This document shows positions 8,642 to 17,378 of a stretch of 64,000 nucleotides of DNA, piece by piece (the stretch's first letter is position 1; every line of letters starts with the position of its first letter). The stretch is from positions 62,001-126,000 of the forward strand of contig CAYPNF010000005.1 of NCBI GenBank assembly GCA_964411985.1, given 5' to 3'. Position numbers and translations under genes: made by a program. The notes beneath the pieces were generated by a model that ran no database searches, was not told where the DNA came from, and worked only from the letters and a program-made list of their open reading frames with translations. Source of the stretch: CAYPNF01 sp964411985. GTDB taxonomy: Bacteria > Verrucomicrobiota > Verrucomicrobiia > Limisphaerales > J093.

Positions 8642-11600
8642 ATGACAAACAATCGACGCTATCTTGGTGTGGTGATCATGGCGGCTTTTCTGGCGGCCAT
8701 GGAGGTGGGGCAGTGCGAGGTGATGATCTCCGAGTTTATGGCGAGCAACACGAAGACCATCAAAGACGATTTTGGGCGGTATTCAGACTGGATTGAGATC
8801 TACAACGGCGGGTCTGCCGCGGTGAATCTTGGGGGGTGGAGCCTGACCGACGAGACGAACAACCTGGCCAAGTGGAAGTTCCCTTCAACGAACCTGAATG
8901 CCCGAGCCTTCATGGTGGTTTTCGCTTCGGGTGACGATCGGAAGGTGGCCGGAGCGGCGCTGCATACGAATTTCAAACTCGACGCAGCCGGGGAGTTTCT
9001 GGGCTTGGTGAAGCCGGACGGCGTCACGATCACGACGCAATTTGCCCCCGCCTATCCCAAGCAGTATGCAGACGTCTCCTGGGGAGCCGGGGAGACGACA
9101 ACGCTCCTCGCGAGCCATGCCGCTGGGCGATTACTTATCCCTAACTCCGCCGCGCTCGGCTTGACCTGGACCACAAATACCTTCAACGACTCGGATTGGA
9201 TCGCAGCGACGAACGGTGTGGGGTATGAGACTTTGGTTCCCGGATTTGCGGTCAAGGTGGTGAAGTCCAACGGGTGGGTGGATAGCCTTGAAGCATCGGA
9301 AGCGCTGCTGATGACCCCATCCCAGCAAGCAGGGGTCTACACAGAAAATGCTCCGGTGATCAATTACGTCAATAGTGGCGGCGGCGGCTACTATGCTGAT
9401 GACCGGCTCTTCCCGGGGCTGGTAGGAGATGTGGAGGATTATGTGATGGAAGCGATCGCCACGGTGACCATTCCCTCGGCGGGTGACTGGACCTTTGGCG
9501 TGAACAGCGACGATGGCTTTTCCCTGCAGGTGGGCGATTTCAACGTCTCCTATCCCTGGCCTCGCGGCCCGGATAGTACTCTGGGAACCTTCCACTTTGA
9601 TCAGCCGGGCGACTACCCGCTGCGCCTATTGTTCTACGAGCGGGGAGGGGGCTCGGAGGTGGAACTCTGGGCGGCGAAAGGTAGTTACAGTTGGTGGGAT
9701 TCTTCGGTGTTTAGCTTGGTGGGGGACACGGTCGGCGGCGGGCTAGCGGTGACGTCCCTGCCGGTTGGCGGAAGCTCCAGTGGGAGCTATCGCGCTGACA
9801 TTCGAACTGATGTCCAGGAGTCTATGTTTGGTTCGAGAGTATCCGCCTATTTGCGGCTCCCCTTTCAGGCCACGAACGTGGCGAGAGCCGACTCCCTGAC
9901 CTTGAAGGTGAAGTATGATGATGGATTCATTGCCTACCTGAACGGGGTGGAGGTTGCGCGGCGTAACGCTGCGACCACTCCGGATTGGAGCACCCCGGCT
10001 ACGCGTTCCCATTCGGGGGCTGCCTACGAGCTGATCGACATCACAGCTATGCGAAACCTCCTCCGGGAAGGGGAGAATCTGTTGGCGGTCCACGCCATGA
10101 ATGACCAAGTGACCGGCACCGATTTCCTCATCCTGGTGGAGTTGGCGGCATTCCGACTTGGCGATACTCCCTATGTTTACATGGCTCCTGCCACCCCGGC
10201 AGTAGCGAATGTGGGAGGTTATCCAGGGCTCGCCGCACCGGTGCAGTTTTCTCGTCGCGGTGGTGTCCTCACCACGAACCTATCCTTGACCCTTCTTTCT
10301 CCCACACCGGGATCGAAGATACGGTACACGCTGAACAACGCGGTGCCTACCGAAGACTCGCCGCTGTATACCAAACCCATTGTGCTGGACGGATCGATGG
10401 CGGTGCGTGCGCGGGCTTTTGCCGCAGGTTGGTTGCCAGGGGAACCCGTGTCCGAACTGTATACTTATATTGATCGAACCTTGACCAACTTCAGTACGCG
10501 GCTGCCGATTTTGGTCATTGAGGCCTATGGGCAGACCCTTGCGCCGGACATGCCGGAGCGTGCTGCCGCGGGTTTGGTGGTGATCGATGTGCCCAAGTCC
10601 ACGGGAAAGGCCACCTTCTTCACGGAACCGGAATACCTCGGCAGGGCGGGGATCGAGGGGCGTGGACAGACTTCCTGGGGTTTTCCGAAGAAGCCTTACA
10701 ATGTTGAGCTACGGGATGAACGAGATCAGGATCGGAAAGCCTCCCTGCTGGGGATGCCGGCCGATTCGGATTGGGTTTTGCTGAACGTCTATAACGACAA
10801 GTCCTTCATGAACGACTTCATGGCGCATGAGTTGTTCGAGAAGATGGGGCATTACGCCGTGCGCCGAAGATACGTTGAAGTTTATCTGAATGGCACTCGG
10901 CCTGAGGGACCGTGGGACGATTCACCAAAGGTCAACAGCGACGACTACGTTGGAATCTACCTTTTGCTGGAGCGGATCAAGGTGGCGAAAGACCGCGTGG
11001 ATATTGCCAAGATATCACCCTCCGACACCGCTGAGCCGGAGATCACCGGCGGGTATATGTTCAAGAAGGACAAAGACAGCCCCGGGGATGTCGGTTTCAC
11101 GACCACGAGCGGGGAGACACTGAAATTCCACGATCCGAAGGGGTCGGAGTTGACCGTGGCGCAGCGTAACTGGCTGGCCAAATACGTGAACCAGTATGAG
11201 GCGGCACTCTATGGATCGAAGTGGAAGGACCCAGCCGTCGGCTACGCCCAGTACATTGATGTCGACTCCTTTGTGGACAACCACTGGATCGTCGAATTCA
11301 CGAAGCAGATCGATGGCTATCGCCTCAGCAGCTACTTCCAGAAAGATCGGGGTGGGAAGATCAAGATGGAACCAATCTGGGACTACAACCTCTCGTTTGG
11401 GAATGCAGACTACTACGGATGCGAATTCCCGAATGGATGGTACTGGCCCGTGATTAGTGATAACGACCACATTTGGCTCCGGCGACTCATCAGCTCGCCC
11501 GGGGATCCCGACTTCAAGCAGAAGATAGCGGACCGTTGGTCGGTCCTCCGGACGAATGTGCTCAATTCTACCAACATCCTGGCGCGGATGGATGAATTGG

Positions 11601-13990
11601 CGGCGTATCTCGATGAAGCGAAAACTCGGGACTTTGACCGCTGGCCCAGGCTCGGGAGCTACGTTTGGCCCAACCCGAGCGGGCTTGCCTATGCGGCGAC
11701 CTATGCCGAGGTCGTGAAGTGGGTGAAAGGTTGGGTGCAGAACCGCTACAAATGGATCGACAGCCAGTATCTGATTCCGCCCACTTTGAACTTGGCAGGC
11801 GGGCCAATCCAGAGCGGAACCAAGTTGATACTCACAGCGGTCAAAGGAAGCATTTATTACACTTTAGACGGCACGGATCCGCGTCGCTCCGGTGGAAGCA
11901 TCTCCGCTTCGGCCATCCAGTATACAGGGGAGATTAGCCTGGTGAACAACGCGCGAGTGGTGGCCCGAGCCTTCTACACCAACGCTTGGAGTGGACCCGC
12001 TGCATCGACTTACTACACGGAGATTCCACCATTGGTCATCACGGAGATCATGTATCATCCCGAGGCTCCAGCAGCGGGCAGTACGAATGTGGCGGAAGAC
12101 TTCCAATACATCGAACTGATGAATCGCGGGACGAATGATCTGGCGTTGAATCGTTTTCACTTTACCGAAGGGATCCAGTTCGCCTTTTCTGGCGGAACCC
12201 TGGCCCCGGGACAACGGATCGTGCTCGTGAAGAACCGAGCGGCCTTCGAGTCCCGGTATGGCACGGAAATCCCGGTAGGAGGGGTGTTCACGAACTCCCT
12301 GGCAATGAACGGAGAGAAGTTGGCATTGGCAGGCCCCCTGGAGGAGCCGATCCTCAGTTTCTCGTACGACCAGAAGTGGTGTCCTGCCACCGATGGCCTT
12401 GGCTTCTCCCTGGTGGTGGCGGATCCTTATGGTGCTTTGAATCAGTGGGGCAACTCCGGTTCCTGGAGGCCAAGCGGAGTCAAGGGTGGTTCGCCGGGCA
12501 CGGATGACACGGCGGTTCCCGTGGCTCCGATACGGGTCAATGAGGTCTATGCGGCTTCCGACCTGCCTCTGGTGGATTGGGTGGAGCTCTACAACCCGAC
12601 TTACAAGGATGTGAACATCGGAGGTTGGTTCTTGTCCGACGATTTTATAACCCCCAAAAAGTACCGGCTACCAGACAACACGCTGATTCCGGCGCGGGGG
12701 TACCTCGTCTTGGATGAGACCCAGTTCTCGACTGCCGGGACGAACGCTTTCGCATTCAGTTCTTTGGGAGACGAAGCCTATCTGTTCTCAGGTAATGGCG
12801 CGGAGCCTACTGGCTACGTGCACGGCTTCGGCTTTGGGGCCGTGATGGCGGCGCACACGATGGGGCGGTACGAGACCAGTTTAGGAGAAGTCTTTGTGCC
12901 TATGCAGAAGGTAACCCGTGGTGCGCTGAATGGAGCACCGTCCGTGGGACCCGTGGTGTTGAACGAGATCCACTACAATCCTGCCATGCAAGGGACCAAT
13001 GTGAATATCTTGGACGAGTTTATCGAGATCCGCAACACGAGCTCCCAGCCCGTGCCCTTCTTCGAGTCCACGCACCCCACGAACACGTGGCGTGTGAGAG
13101 GGAACGTGGATTTTGATTTCCCAACCAACGTAACCCTTGCTGCTGGTTCCTACCTCCTTCTGGTGAACTTCGACCCAGTGGCCAATCCAAGCCAGTTGGC
13201 TACTTTCAGGAGTCGGCTCTCGGTTCCTCCGGGTTGCCTGGTTATGGGGCCTTACCGGGGTAATCTCGCCAACCAAGGCCAACGAATCTCGCTCTTTCAA
13301 CCGGGCGCGCCTGAGTCGATTGGTACTCCCCATCCCGGCGCGGTTCCTCACTACCTGATCGACGAGGTGGCGTATTCTTCGGAGGTTCCCTGGCCGAGTG
13401 CGGCAAACGGCACGGGTCAGTCGCTCCAGCGGCGGTTTGCCGGGGAATATGGAAACGATCCGGTCAACTGGGTGTCGGCATTACCTACGCCTGGCAGTGA
13501 GAATAGCGCGGCGGCGGGAGCTCCCCCAGTGTTCACCCTCGAACCTGTGAGCGTCCAGGCTAGCCTCGGGGATACAGTGACCCTAAGTGCTTCGGCAACG
13601 GGTGCCGAAGGCCTTGTTTACCAGTGGCGCTTTGAAGGTAAGGATCTTTCCGGTGCCACTCACCCCGCACTTGAGCTTCCGGCGATCCGGGAGGCCGATC
13701 TGGGGCGTTACTCCGTGCGCGTTTCCAACCCGTACGGCACGGCCCTGAGTTCGGAAGCCTTGGTGCAGGCTGGCACGGTCGTACGGCTCGATCGCGCTGC
13801 CAACGGATCGATCCTGCTCACTCTGCAGGGTGCGGCTGGCAGTCGACAAGTGCTGGAGGGCTCCACCAGACTTCCAGCCTGGTCCCCGTTGTCGACCAAC
13901 ACGATACCGGAAGGTGGCGTGTTGCGGTTGACCAACGGGCTGCCGGATCAACCTGAGCAGTACTACCGCACGCGAGAAGGCTCGAGGTGA
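8642..13990 (+). CDS. Giant secreted CotH-kinase-like, lamin-tail and Ig-domain protein
   Basis: About 1782 residues from the ATG at 8642, which starts a signal peptide (YLGVVIMAAFLAAMEVGQC). In order: a lamin-tail domain (about 30-130), a PA14-like domain (235-310, with TFGVNSDDGFSLQVG), a galactose-binding-like region (390-500), a chitobiase-C-terminal-like domain (535-600), a CotH domain (620-1040, with WVLLNVYNDKSFMNDFMAHE, GIYLLLERIKV and WDYNLSFGN), a second chitobiase-like domain (1046-1122), three more lamin-tail domains (1130-1250, 1300-1420, 1436-1616) and an Ig-like domain (1626-1713). CotH of Bacillus phosphorylates spore-coat proteins; whether this copy is a kinase is unknown. 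The FAD enzyme gene follows after 39 bp. Confidence 0.88.
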   Translation: MTNNRRYLGVVIMAAFLAAMEVGQCEVMISEFMASNTKTIKDDFGRYSDWIEIYNGGSAAVNLGGWSLTDETNNLAKWKFPSTNLNARAFMVVFASGDDRKVAGAALHTNFKLDAAGEFLGLVKPDGVTITTQFAPAYPKQYADVSWGAGETTTLLASHAAGRLLIPNSAALGLTWTTNTFNDSDWIAATNGVGYETLVPGFAVKVVKSNGWVDSLEASEALLMTPSQQAGVYTENAPVINYVNSGGGGYYADDRLFPGLVGDVEDYVMEAIATVTIPSAGDWTFGVNSDDGFSLQVGDFNVSYPWPRGPDSTLGTFHFDQPGDYPLRLLFYERGGGSEVELWAAKGSYSWWDSSVFSLVGDTVGGGLAVTSLPVGGSSSGSYRADIRTDVQESMFGSRVSAYLRLPFQATNVARADSLTLKVKYDDGFIAYLNGVEVARRNAATTPDWSTPATRSHSGAAYELIDITAMRNLLREGENLLAVHAMNDQVTGTDFLILVELAAFRLGDTPYVYMAPATPAVANVGGYPGLAAPVQFSRRGGVLTTNLSLTLLSPTPGSKIRYTLNNAVPTEDSPLYTKPIVLDGSMAVRARAFAAGWLPGEPVSELYTYIDRTLTNFSTRLPILVIEAYGQTLAPDMPERAAAGLVVIDVPKSTGKATFFTEPEYLGRAGIEGRGQTSWGFPKKPYNVELRDERDQDRKASLLGMPADSDWVLLNVYNDKSFMNDFMAHELFEKMGHYAVRRRYVEVYLNGTRPEGPWDDSPKVNSDDYVGIYLLLERIKVAKDRVDIAKISPSDTAEPEITGGYMFKKDKDSPGDVGFTTTSGETLKFHDPKGSELTVAQRNWLAKYVNQYEAALYGSKWKDPAVGYAQYIDVDSFVDNHWIVEFTKQIDGYRLSSYFQKDRGGKIKMEPIWDYNLSFGNADYYGCEFPNGWYWPVISDNDHIWLRRLISSPGDPDFKQKIADRWSVLRTNVLNSTNILARMDELAAYLDEAKTRDFDRWPRLGSYVWPNPSGLAYAATYAEVVKWVKGWVQNRYKWIDSQYLIPPTLNLAGGPIQSGTKLILTAVKGSIYYTLDGTDPRRSGGSISASAIQYTGEISLVNNARVVARAFYTNAWSGPAASTYYTEIPPLVITEIMYHPEAPAAGSTNVAEDFQYIELMNRGTNDLALNRFHFTEGIQFAFSGGTLAPGQRIVLVKNRAAFESRYGTEIPVGGVFTNSLAMNGEKLALAGPLEEPILSFSYDQKWCPATDGLGFSLVVADPYGALNQWGNSGSWRPSGVKGGSPGTDDTAVPVAPIRVNEVYAASDLPLVDWVELYNPTYKDVNIGGWFLSDDFITPKKYRLPDNTLIPARGYLVLDETQFSTAGTNAFAFSSLGDEAYLFSGNGAEPTGYVHGFGFGAVMAAHTMGRYETSLGEVFVPMQKVTRGALNGAPSVGPVVLNEIHYNPAMQGTNVNILDEFIEIRNTSSQPVPFFESTHPTNTWRVRGNVDFDFPTNVTLAAGSYLLLVNFDPVANPSQLATFRSRLSVPPGCLVMGPYRGNLANQGQRISLFQPGAPESIGTPHPGAVPHYLIDEVAYSSEVPWPSAANGTGQSLQRRFAGEYGNDPVNWVSALPTPGSENSAAAGAPPVFTLEPVSVQASLGDTVTLSASATGAEGLVYQWRFEGKDLSGATHPALELPAIREADLGRYSVRVSNPYGTALSSEALVQAGTVVRLDRAANGSILLTLQGAAGSRQVLEGSTRLPAWSPLSTNTIPEGGVLRLTNGLPDQPEQYYRTREGSR

Positions 13991-14029
13991 TCGACAGCAC
14001 GCTGAGTAATCCCAAGAACACCCTCACCT

Positions 14030-15673
14030 ATGCGAATGCGATGTCTGATTACCTTAGCGGCTACGGTCCTTTCCCTCGTTGCCGTGGGCAAGGAGTACGA
14101 CTTGGTCGTTTATGGCGGAACCTCGGCGGGGGTGGTGGCTGCGGTCCAAGCCAAGCGGATGGGGAAGAGCGTGATCGTCGTTTGTCCCGATCGACATCTC
14201 GGTGGCTTGTCCAGTGGCGGCCTGGGATTTACGGATACTGGCGACAAATCAGTGATCGGAGGGCTTGCGCGAGAGTTCTACCACCGTGTCTGGCTTCATT
14301 ATCAGGAGCCCAAAGCCTGGCGCTGGCAGGCTAGGAGCGAGTATGGCGGGAAGGGGCAGGGGATTCCTGCGGTGGATGGGGAGCGGCGGACGATGTGGAT
14401 ATTCGAGCCTCACGTGGCCGAGCGCATCTTCGAGGAATGGGTGGCGGAGTATGGAATCCCTGTGCAGCGCGGGCAGTACCTGGATCGCGCGCGGGGAGTT
14501 CGGAAACGCGATGGGCGGATTGTCTCGATTCGCACTTTGAACGGGAAAACTTATCGTGGTCGGATGTTCATCGACGCCACCTATGAAGGGGATCTGATGG
14601 CGGCAGCAGGAGTTTCCTACCACGTTGGCCGCGAATCTCAAGCGACCTATGGTGAGAAGTGGAATGGGGTGCAAACGGGCGTTCTTCATCATCGGCACCA
14701 TTTTGGAGCCGTGAAGACCCCGATTTCTCCTTACAAGACTCCCGGGGATCCAAAGAGCGGTTTGGTGGCCCGGGTCAGTGCGGAGCCTCCGGGCGAATAT
14801 GGCTCCGGGGATCGCCGAATCCAGGCCTATTGCTTCCGTATGTGCCTAAGCGATCATCCTCAGAACCGGGTCCCGTTTCGTAAGCCGCCGGGATACGACC
14901 CCGATCAATATGAGCTCTTGGCCCGGGTTTTCGCGACCGGTTGGCGCGAGACCTTTGACAAATACGACGCGATCCCGAATCGCAAGACCGACACCAATAA
15001 TCACGGCCCGATCAGCACCGACAACATCGGCTACAACTACGACTACCCCGAGGCCACCTACGAGCGCAGGAGAGAGATTCTCACCGAGCACGAAGTCTAC
15101 CAGAAAGGGCTGATGTACTTTCTGTCCAATGATCCGCGTGCGCCTGAAGACGTTCGTGAAGCGATGAGCCGATGGGGTTTGGCGAAGGACGAATTCCTAG
15201 ACAATGGCAATTGGCCCCACCAAGCCTACATACGGGAAGCTCGCCGGATGGTGGGGTCGTATGTAATGACCGAGCATGAGTTGCTCAAGACGCGCCCGAC
15301 GCCGGACCCGGTGGGGATGGGATCGTATACCATTGATTCCCACAACGTGCAACGTTACGTCACTCCGGAAGGCTTCGTGCAGAATGAGGGGGACATTGGG
15401 GTGCCGACGAACGGCCCCTACCAGATCGCTTATGGCTCACTGATACCGCGGAAGCAGGAGTGCGCCAATTTGCTTGTACCGGTTTGTGTTTCCAGTTCCC
15501 ACATCGCATTCGGGTCCATTCGTATGGAGCCGGTTTTCATGATCCTGGGGCAGTCTGCCGCCACGGCTGCGGTGTTGGCATTGGATGCCGCGCAGGCAGT
15601 TCAAGATCTGCCCTATTCCAAGTTGAGCGAGAAGCTGTTGATGGATGATCAGATCCTTGAGATGAGTCCTTGA
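14030..15673 (+). CDS. Secreted FAD-dependent oxidoreductase (FAD_oxidored family)
   Basis: Flavoprotein of 547 residues with a short signal peptide (LITLAATVLSLVAVG) and an N-terminal dinucleotide fold LVVYGGTSAGVVAAVQAKRMG followed by LGGLSSGGLGFTD. The late motif QSAATAAVLALD is the usual second FAD contact. The family (Pfam FAD_oxidored) is abundant beside polysaccharide-degradation genes in Verrucomicrobiota; most members have no assigned substrate. The short 39-bp spacing suggests it is co-transcribed with the CotH/lamin-tail gene. In-frame ATGs at 14030, 14036 and 14042 are all possible starts. Confidence 0.87.
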   Translation: MRMRCLITLAATVLSLVAVGKEYDLVVYGGTSAGVVAAVQAKRMGKSVIVVCPDRHLGGLSSGGLGFTDTGDKSVIGGLAREFYHRVWLHYQEPKAWRWQARSEYGGKGQGIPAVDGERRTMWIFEPHVAERIFEEWVAEYGIPVQRGQYLDRARGVRKRDGRIVSIRTLNGKTYRGRMFIDATYEGDLMAAAGVSYHVGRESQATYGEKWNGVQTGVLHHRHHFGAVKTPISPYKTPGDPKSGLVARVSAEPPGEYGSGDRRIQAYCFRMCLSDHPQNRVPFRKPPGYDPDQYELLARVFATGWRETFDKYDAIPNRKTDTNNHGPISTDNIGYNYDYPEATYERRREILTEHEVYQKGLMYFLSNDPRAPEDVREAMSRWGLAKDEFLDNGNWPHQAYIREARRMVGSYVMTEHELLKTRPTPDPVGMGSYTIDSHNVQRYVTPEGFVQNEGDIGVPTNGPYQIAYGSLIPRKQECANLLVPVCVSSSHIAFGSIRMEPVFMILGQSAATAAVLALDAAQAVQDLPYSKLSEKLLMDDQILEMSP

Positions 15674-15764
15674 ATCGGGGTCATCTCACAGTGCAACCAT
15701 GCAGGCACCTGTATCATCCGCGCCATCTCAGTGCGGTCTCGTTCCAATTGCCCTTCGTATCTTT

Positions 15765-15902
15765 TGGGATTGGTCGGCAACTCCCCGCGTAACTCCGCAA
15801 GCCTACCGCCTTGCGTCAGCGGGAAACAGCGTTCAGTTCGTTGCCGCGGGCGCTCACATGATACCAGTCGCCCGCTCTCTCAATCCGTAATGGCCGTATC
15901 AT
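15765..15902 (-). pseudogene. Decayed RAYT (REP-associated tyrosine transposase) N-terminus
   Basis: From the ATG at 15902 the minus strand reads MIRPLRIERAGDWYHVSARG, the classic first strand of RAYT/Y1 transposases, then stops at 15818-15816. A neighbouring frame continues with GGRLAELRGELP, which resembles the DRRRFL..GELP stretch of the intact RAYT next to it, so at least one frameshift has occurred. The catalytic HxH and Tyr regions are absent. Its start codon overlaps the stop codon of the adjacent RAYT by ATGA. The far end is uncertain. Confidence 0.65.
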
Positions 15903-17136
15903 GTGCGCGACCCTACCGCTCCCCGGTTTTGGGTCAATTGTAGAGTTGACAGTTGAAGCTTGAGATCCACAAGAAAGCGTTTCCGCGCGGGATCCTCCGA
16001 GAGCGCCTGTCCGAAGCGCTTCACTGCCTGCGCCGCCGCCTGGTACTTGATCCCCACTTCGCCCACCACCTCCGCCAAACGCAGCCCTCCATGCCGTGTG
16101 GNNNNNNNNNNNNNNNNNNNNNNNNNNNNNNNNNNNNNNNNNNNNNNNNNNNNNNNNNNNNNNNNNNNNNNNNNNNNNNNNNNNNNNNNNNNNNNNNNNN
16201 NTTGATCCCCACTTCGCCCACCACCTCCGCCAAACGCAGCCCTCCATGCCGTGTGGCCAGATACATCAACGCATCACGGGACCAGTCCCCATGTCGCTGC
16301 GCCCACCGATCCCATTTCTCCCCCTTGATCTTCTCCGCCGCCCTCACCAACTCGATCCACCTCGCCCGCTCGCGCAGCCGCCGAACCGGGGTTTGTTCCT
16401 CCTCACTCACCTTCCGGCCCGACAAGAGTCGGCACGCATACTCCCTCTCCCCCAGCACGATCCCTCCTACCAACCCTTCCCAGGGACTTTCCAACACCCC
16501 CTGCCGGATCGGTTGCTCGGTATACTCCTTGAGGGCTTGCCTCCGCTCGGCCCGGTTCCGTCCTCCGCAGCCTCGGCCAACCACCTCGGTCTCTAGCCAC
16601 CCCGGATTGGCCTCCGCCCCCGAATAGACCCTCCAGGAACTCCACCCATGTCCCCCTAGCACCTCCAATCGCTGCTTCACCAATTCTTCCCCCGGATTCT
16701 CGCACCCCAGCACCCGCGCCCGCTGCTGGTCCCTCTTGCTCAATCCCAAGCCTCCAATCCGCACCGGATTCAGATGGAGGTAGCGAGCCACCTCCAACAC
16801 TTTCCTCTCCTCCTGAATCAAGACGGATTTGAAGCGGCCCTGAAAGACCGTCCCGTGCGTGCGGTGCGCCCAATTGAACTTGACGGCGTAGGTCACATTG
16901 AGCCACCGAATCGCGTGGCTCAGGTTGGCCCGCTCCGTGCGCACCAGCAGGTGATAATGATTGTCCATCAGCACGAAAGCGTGCACCTCCAACCCGGCGC
17001 GCTCCGGCAACTCCCCCACGGCGGCCAGAAACCGCCGCCGATCCGTGTCGTCCAGATACAACGCTTCCCCGCGATGCCCCCGATTCATCACGTGATACCA
17101 CGCTCCCGCCACGTCCAGTCGCAATGCCCTTGCCAT
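15899..17136 (-). CDS. RAYT / Y1_Tnp-family transposase, split by assembly gap
   Basis: Single-stranded-DNA transposase of the REP-associated tyrosine (RAYT) group. From the ATG at 17136 it shows LDVAGAWYHVMNRGHRGEAL, DDTDRRRFL, the HUH-type motif FVLMDNHYHLLV, then GTVFQGRFKSVL and ARYLHLNPVR, and a C-terminal DnaA/HTH-like extension (SRDALMYLATRHGG). The 100 Ns at 16102-16201 interrupt codons near the C-terminus. The 55 bases on either side of the gap are identical; removing the Ns and one copy gives 1083 bases, exactly 361 codons, open to the TGA at 15901-15899 and continuing IKYQAAAQAVKRFG. The gene is therefore probably intact in the organism. Confidence 0.85.
15933..15950. repeat. Short palindrome at the 3' end of the RAYT element
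   Basis: GTCAATTGTAGAGTTGAC is a 5-bp inverted repeat (GTCAA/TTGAC) with an 8-base spacer. On the minus strand it continues as TGTCAACTCTACA, similar to TGTCAACACTTTA beyond the other end of the element at 17170-17182, so these may be element termini. Confidence 0.4.
16047..16101. repeat. 55-bp exact duplication, left flank of the gap
   Basis: Identical base for base to 16202-16256 on the other side of the N run. Most simply explained as overlapping contig ends that the scaffolder failed to merge. Confidence 0.95.
16102..16201. other. Scaffold gap of 100 N
   Basis: Exactly one hundred undetermined bases, a conventional size for a gap of unknown length. The duplicated 55-bp flanks suggest that the true gap length is minus 55 (an overlap). 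Confidence 0.97.
16202..16256. repeat. 55-bp exact duplication, right flank of the gap
   Basis: Second copy of the sequence at 16047-16101, inside the RAYT coding region. Confidence 0.95.
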
Positions 17137-17216
17137 TCCTCCAGGATTCAACCCCTTCCCGCTCCCTATTGTCAACACTTTAGACGCGACCCTATTGCTC
17201 TTCTTACATGCATTTC

Positions 17217-17245
17217 TTGACATCAGGCCTTATGCACGATATTAG
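17217..17245 (+). promoter_or_regulatory. Near-consensus sigma-70 promoter
   Basis: TTGACA (17217-17222) and TATTAG (17240-17245) are separated by exactly 17 bases. It points towards the pair of unknown secreted proteins starting at 17379, leaving a leader of about 130 bases. It lies just outside the RAYT element. Confidence 0.6.
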
Positions 17246-17378
17246 TGGTACTTAGATCCTGAAGTGTAATGAGTGCTTTGCGCCTGAGCATGTAACCTGT
17301 GGGCCTTTTAGTGAGTGGCCCAATCGAAGCTGAGCTGAATAGGGAAAGGATTATAGCGCAGCTGTTTATCGGGCACGT

